Origin: Pyrenochaeta sp. MPI-SDFR-AT-0127
Lineage: Eukaryota; Ascomycota; Dothideomycetes; Pleosporales; Cucurbitariaceae
Assembly (NCBI GenBank): GCA_020747015.1
Contig: JAGTJM010000017.1
Location: 248,001 to 312,000 of the forward strand
Direction of reading: 5' to 3'
DNA: 64,000 nt
Shown: positions 23,888 to 35,077 of the stretch, in pieces
How the letters are laid out: each line of letters opens with the position of its first letter
Numbering within the stretch: the first letter of the stretch is position 1
The notes under the pieces: generated by a model
Seen by the model: the letters and a program-made list of their open reading frames with translations, nothing else
What the model was told of the DNA's origin: nothing
The model's database searches: none
Program-made: the position numbers and the translations under genes

Positions 23888-24931
23888 ATGGCCTCAGCCG
23901 CACTATCCACAGCCCTACCTAAATCAAAGTCAAGAGCCTCCGCATCGACCGTGGACCCTGCACGGCCCACAGCCACAATGGCCTCAGATGAGGCTGCGGC
24001 ACATGAGCGTTCCGTGCAAGACTGGCGAGCAGCTGAAGATTCGGATTTTGTTCACCCGGATCATGTTATACCACCCCGAAGCTACAATAGAGTAGAAAAC
24101 CTTATCATAGTTTGCTGTCACGCCATCTTCCTTCCAGACGCGGACTCTTCCAGCTTTCCACTTCAAAGCCCACACTATGAGCCCAATTGGCTACTAGCGC
24201 CATTCCAGAAGTCCAACCCAGGAACAGGCAAGCTAGGTGAACATGAGACTTTTCTCGCGCATGTCAAGGCCGGTCTCGATGCCCTGACTTTGGGAACGGA
24301 TCCTGAACACCCACCTTCAAGTCTTCTAGTCCTTAGTGGTGGCGCTACTAAACGGTCTGAGACGCCTATGAGCGAAGCTCGTTCCTACTATCATGCTGCT
24401 TTGGCAGAAGAGCTGGTCGAAGGACATCTCCACGGTGGTCGTGCACACAAAATGTTCAGCAAAGGATACATACTGCTAGAGGAACAAGCAACCGACTCTT
24501 TTCAAAATCTCCTCTTTAGCATTCTACTCTTTCGTCAGACCACTGGAGACTATCCAAAGCACATCCGCATAATTACGCATGCCTTCAAGGCAAAGCGGTT
24601 TCTCGAGTTGCACGCTCCAACACTTCGATGGCCTAAACATCGGGTTCATGTTCAAGGTATAGATCCAGTAATGTCAACTACTGATCTTGAGAGCACGTTG
24701 GATGGTGAAGAGCAACATGGCTACGCACCTTGGAAGGATGACCCACTGGGGGTTGGCGAGCGTCTGAGCATGAAGAGAAAGGAGCGTGGCTGGAACGCAC
24801 CCACTGGTAAACAGTTGGTGGAAGGCCTGGAGCCAAGCGTCAGGGTGCTCCTTGGAGGCGAGGTTCCTGAGTCTCTACCCTGGGAGATATCGAACCCAAA
24901 GACAGTAAACGGTACGGACGCCGTGATATGA
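23888..24931 (+). CDS. DUF218 domain protein
   Basis: A single exon of 347 codons. Residues 1-35 are Ala/Ser/Arg-rich and could be an organelle presequence; a second in-frame ATG at 23978 would remove them. The core resembles the eukaryotic DUF218 type: VENLIIVCCHAIF, then HVKAGLDALTLG, the SSLLVLSGGATK strand-loop, SEARSYYHAALAEEL, LLEEQATDSFQNLLFSILLF, and HIRIITHAFKAKRFLELH. These are typical Rossmann-like strands with a conserved Ser-Gly-Gly and a Glu/Asp-rich helix. The enzymatic activity of the family in fungi is not established as far as I know. The stop codon lies only 46 bp from the convergent RIB7 stop codon. Confidence 0.8.
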   Translation: MASAALSTALPKSKSRASASTVDPARPTATMASDEAAAHERSVQDWRAAEDSDFVHPDHVIPPRSYNRVENLIIVCCHAIFLPDADSSSFPLQSPHYEPNWLLAPFQKSNPGTGKLGEHETFLAHVKAGLDALTLGTDPEHPPSSLLVLSGGATKRSETPMSEARSYYHAALAEELVEGHLHGGRAHKMFSKGYILLEEQATDSFQNLLFSILLFRQTTGDYPKHIRIITHAFKAKRFLELHAPTLRWPKHRVHVQGIDPVMSTTDLESTLDGEEQHGYAPWKDDPLGVGERLSMKRKERGWNAPTGKQLVEGLEPSVRVLLGGEVPESLPWEISNPKTVNGTDAVI

Positions 24932-24977
24932 ATATATGAGCCTTATTGTGGACAATGGGATATGAGATATATTGGTA

Positions 24978-25799
24978 TCAATCTATCTTTGGATGTCCAC
25001 AAAGAACAACATCCTCTCCCAACGGCATCCACTTGACATCTTTTAATCTACCCACGGGAAGACGTGCACCATTCTCTATGCGCCCATCTGGACACACTTG
25101 TACACCTCCTTTACCCAGCCATGTCGGCGCAATTGTGACGATGGTCGAATCGATTAGCTTGAAATTTTCTTCGGACAGCAAGTCATTAATCACCATGCCA
25201 CCACCTTCAATCATGACGCTTCGGACTCCTTCGTCTGCGAAGATATTCAGAATCTCTACCCAAGAAATCGACGAAGCCGACGCAGGTGGAGGAGCTAACG
25301 GCACGGGCAACTTGAAAACTTTGCCGCCGACGCTTTCCAATAGACTCGTCTTGTCTTCGCTTATAATTGCCTGGGTTACTAGCCACGGGGCTTTCCCCTT
25401 CCCTTGCTTTGCGAGCTTCACAACTTTGCTCTCAGCCGTAAAGTCCCAGCGACCCTTCGGGTCAATGACGATGGGTCTTGGCTGCCCCTCGAGTCCTTGA
25501 CCTCCATAACCACCTACACCCTCTATCCGGCAGTTCAAAGAGGGGTTGTCCGCAACTGCAGTTCCAACTCCTATCAAAATGGCATCGTGCTTTGAGCGGA
25601 GGTAATGTGTCATAGCTTTAGACTCTGGACCTGAGAGGGCTGTTTGCACGCCCGGAGCGAGGGATAATTGGCTATCGAGAGATGTAGCGAAGGTGAGAGT
25701 GACGAATGGTTTTTTTTGGTTTGAAGGTGACGAAGGGAGGTATGGATCTATCTGATGCCCGTGTGAGGGTGAGAAGCGGAGGGCGTCCCGTGTTGCCAT
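24978..25799 (-). CDS. RIB7: 2,5-diamino-6-ribosylamino-4(3H)-pyrimidinone 5'-phosphate reductase (riboflavin synthesis)
   Basis: A single exon of 273 codons starting at the ATG at 25799; the frame upstream lacks ATG. The protein belongs to the RibD C-terminal/DHFR-like reductase family. It uses NADPH to reduce the ribosylamino side chain of the pyrimidine intermediate in fungal riboflavin synthesis. Landmarks are KPFVTLTFATSLDSQLSL (substrate strand with Asp), GPESKAMTHYLRSKHDAILIG, GVGTAVADNPSLNCR, the RPIVIDPKGR strand and the nucleotide-binding SVMIEGGGMVINDLL near residue 200. The length matches fungal Rib7. It is probably cytosolic. It is convergent with the DUF218 gene and very close to it, so the 3' untranslated regions probably overlap. 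Confidence 0.9.
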   Translation of the reverse strand: MATRDALRFSPSHGHQIDPYLPSSPSNQKKPFVTLTFATSLDSQLSLAPGVQTALSGPESKAMTHYLRSKHDAILIGVGTAVADNPSLNCRIEGVGGYGGQGLEGQPRPIVIDPKGRWDFTAESKVVKLAKQGKGKAPWLVTQAIISEDKTSLLESVGGKVFKLPVPLAPPPASASSISWVEILNIFADEGVRSVMIEGGGMVINDLLSEENFKLIDSTIVTIAPTWLGKGGVQVCPDGRIENGARLPVGRLKDVKWMPLGEDVVLCGHPKID

Positions 25800-26445
25800 A
25801 TTTCCAGTCACTGTTGATACCTATTCCAAGAGGGTAGTTGATGAAGAACTTGGATAATGCTAGTTACTGCTGGGCGCAACCAAGAGTAGGTCATTGACTC
25901 GTAGCTATCCTCTCTTATAAGTTTGAATAAGTGCTTAGCAAGAACTTGTGTCCAAACCGTCTCCTTCTTTTCATGCGTTAGGGAAACCAATTCAACGAGT
26001 GTTCTCTCCCCGATTGAACTTTGATCTCACTTGCCGTAGAGCACTACTTGAACGGCGAATGTGTGTCAAGGAGACCAAAGGGTGCTGACTAAGAAATCGA
26101 AAGTTCAGGCAGCTGTAGTGGCGCTGCGGGCAAACCTCGGTATCGCCCCACGTCCATCATCGTCACAAGGGTTGCCCAAAGATAGTTGCAGCCTGCCCAA
26201 CTCAAACATTCATACTATACATTTCCTCGCTGTCGTCTTCCCTTTGGCGTTTGTGCTTCTTACGGCCTTCGCACTTTGCGTACTTTCTTGTTCTTCCTTC
26301 TCCCTATAATCGACTGCGCCTCCATCGTCGCCGCTCACCTCCACTTGCGCCCCACGGTGTCTAGCACGCACCCACCTTTTCCAACCGCACGCGATCACAC
26401 CCACCAGAGCCAGCGGGCAGAACACCCCTATATATTACCGCCAAG
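25800..26445. other. Divergent promoter region of RIB7 and UBC12
   Basis: About 650 bp between divergent starts. The half nearest UBC12 is pyrimidine-rich, and a TATATATT stretch lies just before the ATG at 26446. No further gene is supported. Confidence 0.4.
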
Positions 26446-27194
26446 ATGATGAAAATATGGTCTATGGTACGTCTCGGAATATCAACTGCTTTCTTGCGGT
26501 GAAGGAATTCGACAGACTGACGCATGGTACAGAAGAAGCAGCAGCAGCAAGATGAGGCCGCAGCAGCTGCGACAAGCAAGAAGAAGAAAGTAACTCCAGC
26601 CCAGCTGCGCGCACAGAAAGGTACTACATAGTCTCAAGCTATTTTCACCCCACCAGCGCAAGTGTTGACTCCTCGCACAGATCTCGAAGAGTTATCCCTC
26701 GGCACCACGATGAAAACACACTTCCCGAACCCAGACGACATCCTCAACTTCAAGCTCACCATCGATCCCGATGAGGGCATGTACAAGGGCGGTCGCTTTG
26801 ATTTCGATTTCAAGATCAACCAGAACTTCCCTCACGACCCACCGAAAGTCAAGTGCACGCAGAAGATCTACCACCCGAACATTGATCTAGAGGGCAATGT
26901 GTGTCTGAATATTTTGAGGGAGGACTGGAAGCCGGTGCTGAATTTGAATGCGGTGGTTGTTGGTCTACAGGTATGTTGAAAAAAAAAGAGAGTGAAGAGT
27001 AGAGTTGAGCGCTGTTGTTGGTGGATGCTAATTGGACACAGTTCCTCTTCCTCGAACCGAACGCGTCAGATCCGCTGAACAAAGAGGCTGCTGAGGATCT
27101 CAAGGCGAACCGAGAGGGTTTCAAGCGCAATGTGCGCTCATCGTTGGGAGGAGGGACAGTGAAGGGGCAGACTTTTGATCGTGTGCTCAAATGA
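26446..27194 (+). CDS. UBC12: NEDD8-conjugating enzyme UBC12
   Basis: Four exons (26446-26466, 26533-26620, 26681-26970, 27042-27194) give 183 aa. The seven-residue first exon MMKIWSM plus KKQQQQQ forms the extended N-terminus that in UBC12 docks the NEDD8 E1. The UBC fold follows with LGTTMKTHFPNPDDILNF, YKGGRFDFDF, the HPN triad in IYHPNIDLEGNVCLNILRED with the catalytic Cys, and the C-terminal helices NASDPLNKEAAEDL. It transfers NEDD8/Rub1 to cullins and so controls SCF-type ubiquitin ligases. The N-terminus contains a run of Gln and Ala and a Lys cluster. Introns are 60-71 nt, slightly longer than average here. The Met-Lys-Ile-Trp start is diagnostic, which makes the short first exon convincing. 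Confidence 0.95.
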
Positions 27195-28026
27195 GTGATG
27201 CTTCAACACCATTTTGCAAGCATATCAGTCCAGCAGTCACCCTTGGGCGGCCCCACACCACAACCAAGTTTCCAACAGAAGTCGGAGGAATACATGGAGT
27301 CCTGGAGCGGTCACTGTACAGTTGAGTCGGGAAGCAGAGAGGAGTAGACGGATATCACGATGGGCAGTTTATACTATCAGCGAGCATCCAAGAACTGGCG
27401 TATTTGGAGCGTGGCGTCAGCATATAAATTCTAGTTCCAATTCAAGATCTCCTACTTATTTGCATGAGCGTATGCACACAAGCAAAGTACATATACGACA
27501 CATTGTGATGTTGAACTTCTGAGAGAGAACGTTGATTGTTCTCACATAACTGCAATGAGATATTCCAGAATGTTGAGTCGGTTTACATTCTTCGCCCGAC
27601 GTCTGACTTGTTTACCCACAGCGGGCTCTGATTATGACTAGACAGCTGTGCGACAGCGGAGACTACTTACTTTGTAATCGGCACAAGGGACGGCCAAAGC
27701 ATGATGAAACCTCATCTATGCTTCTGCATCACCGCCTCTGACTGGGACACGGACGCTCCATGCATTTTCATATTGCGGAGTGCTCTCGGAGACGCAAATT
27801 CCTCCCCGAAGCCTTTATCCAACCCCTGCTAGCATGACGAGGGAGGAGAATCCGGCGCGGTGATTGGCTCCTGATGCGAATCGGTCCGGTCATCGGCGAC
27901 GCAAGCTAGAGCTCGGATGCATCCAAAATCGAGTCCAGCCAAAGCGAACTGGCAAAGTTTAAAAGCTCACATTCCCCTCCACATTACCTTTTTGACCTCA
28001 AGATACCCCCCTTCACATACTTCACA
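27195..28026. other. Intergenic region with ILV5 promoter elements
   Basis: About 830 bp. The final part is a recognisable promoter: an inverted CCAAT box at 27863-27867 and a TATA-like TTTAAAAG at 27958-27965, about 62 bp before the ILV5 ATG. The rest holds the UBC12 3' region. No gene is supported. Confidence 0.45.
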
Positions 28027-29409
28027 ATGGCTTCACGACCAGCTGCACGCGCTCTCCGCCAGACTGCCAGGCAATTGGCTGCCTCCCCCGCCCAGAAGCG
28101 CACTTTTGTGTCTGCTCTGCGGGCTGGCACAGCGGCTGCTCCCAAGGCGGCTGTTACCTCTCAGTTCCAGCAGACCCGAGGTATCAAGACGATTGACTTC
28201 GCCGGTACCAAGGAGACTGTCTATGGTAGGCTTTGAGCTGTGGAGTTCCTGTGGAATGAATGCTAACAAACACAAACAGAGCGTGCTGACTGGCCGAAGG
28301 AGAAGCTTCTTGTGAGTCAGCCCACACGCCTCAATGGCATCAATTTTGGCCTCCATAGCATCCTTGGCTAATCATTGAGATAGGAATACTTCAAGAACGA
28401 CACCCTTGCCCTCATCGGCTACGGCTCCCAGGGCCACGGCCAAGGTCTCAACCTCCGTGACAACGGTCTGAACGTCATTGTCGGTGTCCGGAAGAACGGT
28501 ACCTCATGGAAGGAGGCTGAGCAGGATGGCTGGGTTCCCGGAAAGAACCTGTTCGACATCGATGAGGCCATTGGCAAGTCCACTATTGTCATGAACCTCC
28601 TCTCCGACGCTGCCCAGTCCGAGACTTGGCCCCAGATCAAGCCCCAGCTTACCAAGGGCAAGGTATGTCAAATTGCACCTAAACAACATGTAGCAAGTAA
28701 CTAACTACAACAGACTCTCTACTTCTCTCACGGTTTCTCACCCGTCTTCAAGGACCTCACCAAGGTCGAGGTCCCCACCGACATTGATGTCATCCTCGTT
28801 GCCCCCAAGGGCTCTGGGCGCACCGTGCGCACCCTCTTCCGTGAGGGCCGTGGTATCAACTCCTCCGTCGCCGTTTACCAGGACGTCACCGGCAAGGCCA
28901 AAGAAAAGGCCGTTGCCCTCGGTGTAGCCGTCGGCTCCGGATACCTTTACGAGACCACTTTCCAGAAGGAGGTCTACTCTGACTTGTACGGCGAGCGTGG
29001 CTGCCTCATGGGCGGTATCCACGGTATGTTCCTCGCCCAGTACGAGGTTCTCCGTGAGCGCGGCCACAGCCCATCTGAGGCTTTCAACGAGACTGTTGAG
29101 GAGGCTACCCAGTCCCTCTACCCCTTGATCGGCGCGAACGGCATGGACTACATGTACGCTGCCTGCTCGACCACTGCCCGCCGTGGTGCCATTGACTGGA
29201 GCAAGCGCTTCAAGGATGCCCTCAAGCCCGTCTTCGACGACCTATACACCTCCGTCGAGAACGGCAGCGAGACCAAGCGTTCGCTTGAGTACAACTCGCA
29301 GCCCGACTACCGCGAGAAGTACAACCAGGAGCTCAAGGAGATTGATGACTTGGAGATCTGGCGCGCCGGAAAGGCTGTTCGCTCGCTCCGCCCCGAGAAC
29401 ACCAAATAG
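28027..29409 (+). CDS. ILV5: Ketol-acid reductoisomerase, mitochondrial
   Basis: Four exons (28027-28225, 28280-28311, 28384-28662, 28714-29409) give 401 aa, the usual fungal Ilv5 length. The first 45 residues are rich in Arg, Ala, Ser and Thr without acids and form a mitochondrial presequence (MASRPAARALRQTARQLA). The NADPH-binding Rossmann domain has ALIGYGSQGHGQGLNLRDNG. The knotted helical domain carries the Mg-binding acids in SDLYGERGCLMGG and AFNETVEEATQ. The enzyme makes the second common step of valine, isoleucine and leucine synthesis. Codon use is strongly C-ending compared with its neighbours, as expected for a highly expressed gene. A 32-nt second exon is needed to keep the frame. 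Confidence 0.97.
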
Positions 29410-30138
29410 ATGTACCTTCATCGGTCAGCTGAAACAAAAGGCACTTGAATGCGAGACGAAAATGTGTAGATATGACTTGTCTTGTTATTGATCCGGATCT
29501 TCGGCGTCGGCGCGCGCTTATCTTTTCCATCTAAGGGCGGTCTAGGTTCCACAAAGAGAAGGAAAGTTCGGTCTAGCTAAAAGCAAAATGATACCTTTTC
29601 ATGAACAACAATGATAATGTTCTTAAGCACTTGATACTTCCTATGCTACTTGTCCAACAATTGACCTGATTAAGTTTTGCCCCTCCATCTATTGTTGCAC
29701 TAACACCATCCCTTCTATAGCCCAACCTTACCTTAATACCGAAACCCTGTACGATTGTCCCACCTTCTCGTACCTCCCTATCCGATGAACCGTTTACCCC
29801 TACACTTGTCCCTATTCGTGAACTTCCCATAACCCGGTTCTTCCAAGCCTACCCATGCCCAACCGTCAGCCGCAATCGTGGATCGTTCAGGGGAGTCAAT
29901 TCAGAAATCTCGTTTTCTGAATGCTTTGCAGAGGATAGCGACGGCTAGTGCCAAAGGTAGAATTGCTTGGAATTGTAGGGGGATGGAGTCAACGAGTGAT
30001 GTGGGTACGCTTTTCTATTCAATCGGAGCTTAAATCTCTAGCATCTAGTGAAGCTACGGAATGCAATGCATAGAGAGGGAATATAAAAGCTCCTCAAAGC
30101 TCTCCAGAGAACTTTATATCTCAAGCACACCTTTCGAC
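29410..30138. other. Convergent 3' region of ILV5 and sugar transporter
   Basis: About 730 bp between convergent stop codons. The middle (29680-29830) is pyrimidine-rich on the plus strand. It probably carries the two 3' untranslated regions. No gene is supported. Confidence 0.4.
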
Positions 30139-31756
30139 TTAGACTCTCTTCTCCGGTGCCTCATGAATCTCTGTGATATTGCCCGTAGGATCCTGAACCA
30201 CCTTCGCCGTGGTAGCAGCAAGGACCTCTCTGTCCGCCTTCTCGCTTTCAAACAAGAAGGTAAGCTCTTCAAGCGTCTTGCCGTATGTCTCGGGGAAGAA
30301 GAAGTAGATGAAGACAACCTCAAAGCAGAGCCACACCACGTACACAAGAAGATACTTCCAGTCCAGATTCTCGAGGCCGATGGGGTTGACGAAGGAGCCG
30401 AACATGACGGCGCTGCGTCCGAAGAGCTGGAACCACGATAACCCCTTTGTGCGGACGTAGTAGGGGAAGATTTCAACCATGTACACATATGTCAATGCGT
30501 TGTACCCGATGCAGTACGCAGGCTTGTATAGGAAGATGAAGACAAGTACCGCATAGCCTGTTTCCTTGGATCCGGTAATGCGGTTCCGCGCTTGTGCGAT
30601 TGTCCACGCTGTGTAGACGCATACCAGACACGATGCGCAGAGGAGATACATTCTTCGTCGTGGGAAGCGAGGCGTGATGCTTGCCATGATGAGAGCGACC
30701 AGGAAGCCCCATGATTCTGAGCCGACATTGTATCGCACCTGGGTGTGGGCATCGGTGATGCCGATCTTGACGAGGATGGGCACGAGATACTGGCTGATGA
30801 GGTTGTTGCCGCTGAACTGGACGAATAGACCGAGGGCGGCGGCGACAAGGGAGCGATGTCGCATGCCTTTGGTCTGGAACAGCTCTGCCCATCCGCGTGA
30901 TCGCGAGTCGTTTTCCATCTCGAGCGCTTTGCGGATCTCAGCAATTTCTATGTGGGGTAGCTCCTGAGAAGCGTCGCCTTCGGCATGATACTTGATCAAG
31001 ATCTCTAGTGCCTCCTCGCTACGGTCCTTGGAAACGAGCCAACGCGGTGACTCAGGCACAGTGTATGCGAACCCGATCTGGATGAGGGATGGGACGGCTT
31101 GCAGGATGGAGGGGAGACGCCAACTCCAGTCATTTGGGATGAGGAGAGTGCGGACGACAATGCCAGCACCAAGGACAGAGCCTACACCGAAGAAGGCGTT
31201 GAACATGGAACCGAGGAACGCGCGCTCTTTAGGGTGGCCAAGCTCGCCGAGGAGTGCAGCGCCTGCAATGATTGCGTAGACGATACCATGGCCGAGGAAG
31301 ATTCTGGAGAAGATGAACATTGCCACTGTCTGTGCGTCAGTTCTCTGATTCTAATAAATGGTAAGCTCAATACATACAATTCTGTGAAAGGCCCTGCATG
31401 ATAGATCCAATAACCATAATGACTGAGCCAAAGACAATACTCTTGCGTCTCCCCCAGTGATCGGACACAATAGATACGAATGGAATACTCGAAATCGCAC
31501 CCAGGTTATAGCATGCAACAAGCAGGCCCAATTTACCTCCCTTGGGATAGTCGAAATACTCTTTCCAGTAGACAAGGGCCTGCATGCCATTCATCATCGA
31601 GGAGTCAAAGCCAGAGGTCGACTCGATGAAGAGGCAGAATGGAACCAAAAGGAGGTAGAGCCGCCGGAGGTTTGGCTTGTTCCACCATCTCACGTTATCG
31701 TTGGCAATGAGGCGCTCGATGATGCCCTCGCCCGCGTCTGTGACTGCTGGAGCCAT
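30139..31756 (-). CDS. MFS sugar transporter
   Basis: Two exons (31378-31756 and 30139-31325) joined across a 52-nt intron give 521 aa with twelve predicted helices. Sugar-porter signatures are present: DHWGRRKS after helix 2, PESPRWLV before the central loop, QFSGNNLISQYL in helix 7 and PETYGKTLEELTFLFE at the end. It sits in the plasma membrane and takes up hexoses or disaccharides. The overall wording (SGFDSSMMNGMQAL, YNALTYVYMVEIFPYYVRTKG) is closest in my memory to the fungal lactose/hexose permease group, but the substrate cannot be read from sequence. The upstream region contains G-rich CreA-like sequence near 31835-31860, consistent with glucose repression (inference). Confidence 0.92.
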
Positions 31757-32377
31757 GGTGCAAGATTCAAGTTTGCTAAAAGAAGCAGGTTCGTAGAAAG
31801 AACTGGGGGTCCCAGACCTGACAGCTCTAATACAGTCCGCGGGGCAGGAAACCCCCACTATAAATATTTAACCTCCCTTGCGAAGCCTACCATGGCGACG
31901 GTGAAGCTCAAAGGCACCGGGCACAAAACGGCTTTTCTACCAGATGTTCAGCCTTGGCTTTGCGGGGTTGATGGTCCATCCTGGTAGATCTGATCCTTCA
32001 CAATTGAGAAATGATTATCCACGAATACACAGCACAGCTTGTGCGTTGAAAGTAAGTGAATACCGGTCTGCTGCCGTCCTCTTTTGGACTCTTACATGTG
32101 TTGAGCTCTCCGTCAGCAGTGAGATGCAACTTGTAAAGTCATAACGATGTGCAACCCCTCTTCGATGGGATTAGCATTAAGTATCGGTCCTCAACTCACA
32201 CCTGTAGTTGAGACCGTCGCCCAGCAAACGTTCAAGTTGAAGGACGTAGATAGCCCGCTGCCCGAGAAGGTGCCGCGATGCTAAACCACGTTGGGCACGG
32301 ACCGTGTCGCAGACGGTAAGATCGGCTGTGGGGTAAATACCCGATCCCTGGTAGCAGACTGAGGCAATGTTACCGTC
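31757..32377. other. Intergenic region upstream of the sugar transporter
   Basis: About 620 bp between two minus-strand genes. Just upstream of the transporter lie GTGGGG and GCGGGG motifs and an AT-rich TATTTATA (31859-31866, minus strand). The rest shows nothing recognisable. Confidence 0.4.
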
Positions 32378-35077
32378 TCATCTTATCTTTAACTCTTCTA
32401 GAAAAATGGCCGATGAAAGTGCTTCTCCACGCATGAGCCCATGAATAAAGCACTCTCCCACCAGTTCCAGCTGACTCGCAACACCTGACGGCTGTGGGGC
32501 CTCGTGCTCGGAGGTGTCTCGCCTCAACATGATAGGGACGTGAATACCAGGAACAACATAGACTAGATCGCCTTGCTTTGAAAATGGCGGGCATAGTCCA
32601 ATATAGCCCTTTCGAGTGATGAAAACTCGTCGTCCACCGCAGCAAGCCTTGATCAAGTCTGTAATCAAGTCCATATTCTTCAGCAGCTCGTAGAAAGCGT
32701 CTTTGTTCGACGCAAGCAGCATCTGAGCCGCATCGTGGTCGAGGAAAATTTGGAGATTCTCTGCCCATCGGGAAATAAGGGCCAGCAGTTCGGCTGGCGA
32801 GTGATGCCAACCGACCCATCTTCTGTCAAGGAACAAGGTTCTGTGTAGGGCCTCGAGCATAGATTGGTCTGCCCAGCCATGCTGTGGTGATGGGCCGGAA
32901 AGAGCATGGGGGTAGGGATCTGCTCCATTCCCAGGTTTATGGACTAGATCAACGCAAGCATAGTAGTTGATAGCCAGTTGTTGAAGTTCTTCTATTATCC
33001 CCATGCTGCCCCGCGAGGCTGCATCGAAAAGAACAGGACCAATTTCTTCGACCACATCAATGAAGGAGCCAGACACCGCAAGTCTCCTATCGTGAATGAG
33101 TTTGATAGCAGGCCCTCCCTCACCACCAGCTTGGAAATCCGACTTTTGCCAGGTTTCCGCGTTATATAAGCGTTCATACTTGGGAGTAGCTGTCCAGTCA
33201 GGAACCCAAGTTGGGAGGTTGGAATCAATGAGGAGGCCTCTGTCTCTATTCCCCACACCGCTATTGTGGAGCACAAGAGATAGATCTCCATCATTTATCA
33301 ATCTTTTGGCCGCATTGAAATAGACGTCTCCCACTGATAATGTATAATCGACTGCCATCGGGGTTGTACACAGTGACATTAGACCGAAGATCATATCTCG
33401 AGGATTGTTAGCTTTGAAGTGAACACTTTCGGCAAGGACTGCCGCAAGACCGAACGCCTCATATATAGAGTTCTGTTTGGGCTTGTACCTTCCCCGGAAG
33501 AGATCCATGCTTGTGATGTTGTAGAGGCTTGTGTGCTGAATGTGTGACAAAGGTAGACCGTGTTCCAGCTGCAGGTATAACTGGAACTGTCTTGCGTTAC
33601 TGAGTCTCCTCATACCCGCCGCCAGGATGTCCCAGTCGATAATACCGTCACCATATTGGACGCGCACTTCAGCTGACAGGGCCACTTCTTGAATGACCCA
33701 GACACGTTCGAACCATGGATGTTGTAGCAACTTGAGAAGTGCCGCCCACTGCCGTCTTTTTGATGTAGAGAGCTTCAAAGATTCAAACAGTTGATAGGTC
33801 AACATATCCGAACCAGTCAGTGCATTACCCTTGAGGATGTGAAACTCCTCCAGGAGGTCGAAAATGAGTCGAGCATCCTCAAAATGAGTCCGCGTACTCG
33901 TGTCGCTGGACCAGAGGCCATCATAACGGTAAGGTATAAGATCTTTATTTGCTGTACCTTGGTAATCGGGAAGGGGAGATCGGCCAAGAATAACAGTCGT
34001 AAGTATGGCGTTGCGATAGATTTTGTTCATCAGCGGCACTTGTTGAGATTTCTCGACATCGTTCTTTTGGTCGATACATAGAGCATCTATCCACAACAAC
34101 TTCGGAAGGAACAGAGAACTATAGCCGGTGAGAATTTCGTACAAGCTCTTGGTAACTTTTTTCGTGCAGCCATCAACCAGAATCTCCTCGGTCGTGTCCC
34201 CACTTCCCCACGTGTACGAGATTGCCTCGTAAAAGAGTAGACGCATATATGGACCCTGTAGCAGAGTGCAGCATACCTTCCCAAAGCCGAACCGGGGGTA
34301 GAGCAGGATCACGCGGATATCCTCAGGATCTGTCAACGGTGTGTACTTGTGCTCGGGTGGGTTTGGATTGGCGAATTTGCCAAGGTCACCAAACCAAAAC
34401 TGATAGAATATGAGTCGTCGTGTCCAGAGAGTCCAAAACTTCATGGTTTGGTTCGATGGCGAAGCAATCCCTAGCATTAAAATGCCTATCATATATTTCC
34501 TCAGGTTCTCCGAAACCAAGACCAGGGATAGTTGATACATCACCCTCCAAAATGTGTCTATAAGGAGCCGCATTGCTGGATATTGGTTTGCTCTCATTAT
34601 TAAAGACAAGATAGCATGATCGATAATCCAGTCTCGCCATCGCCATACATTTGCATTGAGCCTGGCTAGCCTGGCTATTTGCGTCTGCATCCAAAGTTGA
34701 ACAACGTGGTGGCCGAGTACGAATATATTCAGAAAGGTGGCGAAGGCTGCAGATTTCCAGTAGTGATTCGGAAAGAAATAGCTGCTTGTAACACTGAATG
34801 CCAGAAGCACAAAAGTGTCGGCAATATTGAGAGTCCAATGTTTGCCAAAATCATCTGTTTCTCCGCCTTCGGCACGCCGTGAACGAAATAGTTCGGAAAG
34901 AATTTGTTGGTAGATGAAGAAGTCTCTCGATACATAAACATACCAGTAGAATAGGAGGCCTATGTATCCTAGCCTACTCAAGAGAGCCTGGTAGTTTTGG
35001 ACCAGGAGAGTACCTGTGGCAAGGACTCTCCAAGGATTCGCCGCTTGCACCGCATCTTTCAACGAGAAATTGACCAT
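32378..35077 (-). CDS. HET-domain protein with N-terminal membrane region
   Basis: A single exon of 899 codons. Residues 1-230 contain several hydrophobic segments (LGYIGLLFYWYVYV, TFVLLAFSVTSSYFF, FATFLNIFVLGHHVV, MIGILMLGIA), so the protein is probably anchored in a membrane. The HET domain starts near residue 285 with YEAISYTWGSG, followed by LPKLLWIDALCIDQKN, QQVPLMNKIYRNA and HPWFERVWVIQEVAL. These are the conserved blocks of heterokaryon-incompatibility proteins. After it come the usual RDMIFGLMSL and LPTWVPDWTA blocks, and the C-terminus ends with the ECFIHGLMRGEAL block. HET proteins trigger cell death after fusion of unlike hyphae or act in immunity-like recognition; the partner here is unknown. 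An N-terminal membrane region is less usual than a plain soluble HET protein. Confidence 0.88.
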   Translation of the reverse strand: MVNFSLKDAVQAANPWRVLATGTLLVQNYQALLSRLGYIGLLFYWYVYVSRDFFIYQQILSELFRSRRAEGGETDDFGKHWTLNIADTFVLLAFSVTSSYFFPNHYWKSAAFATFLNIFVLGHHVVQLWMQTQIARLARLNANVWRWRDWIIDHAILSLIMRANQYPAMRLLIDTFWRVMYQLSLVLVSENLRKYMIGILMLGIASPSNQTMKFWTLWTRRLIFYQFWFGDLGKFANPNPPEHKYTPLTDPEDIRVILLYPRFGFGKVCCTLLQGPYMRLLFYEAISYTWGSGDTTEEILVDGCTKKVTKSLYEILTGYSSLFLPKLLWIDALCIDQKNDVEKSQQVPLMNKIYRNAILTTVILGRSPLPDYQGTANKDLIPYRYDGLWSSDTSTRTHFEDARLIFDLLEEFHILKGNALTGSDMLTYQLFESLKLSTSKRRQWAALLKLLQHPWFERVWVIQEVALSAEVRVQYGDGIIDWDILAAGMRRLSNARQFQLYLQLEHGLPLSHIQHTSLYNITSMDLFRGRYKPKQNSIYEAFGLAAVLAESVHFKANNPRDMIFGLMSLCTTPMAVDYTLSVGDVYFNAAKRLINDGDLSLVLHNSGVGNRDRGLLIDSNLPTWVPDWTATPKYERLYNAETWQKSDFQAGGEGGPAIKLIHDRRLAVSGSFIDVVEEIGPVLFDAASRGSMGIIEELQQLAINYYACVDLVHKPGNGADPYPHALSGPSPQHGWADQSMLEALHRTLFLDRRWVGWHHSPAELLALISRWAENLQIFLDHDAAQMLLASNKDAFYELLKNMDLITDLIKACCGGRRVFITRKGYIGLCPPFSKQGDLVYVVPGIHVPIMLRRDTSEHEAPQPSGVASQLELVGECFIHGLMRGEALSSAIFLEELKIR

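Noticed and set aside
24946..25500. 184-codon ORF antisense to RIB7
   Set aside because: It lies wholly within the well-supported RIB7 frame and has no recognisable motif.
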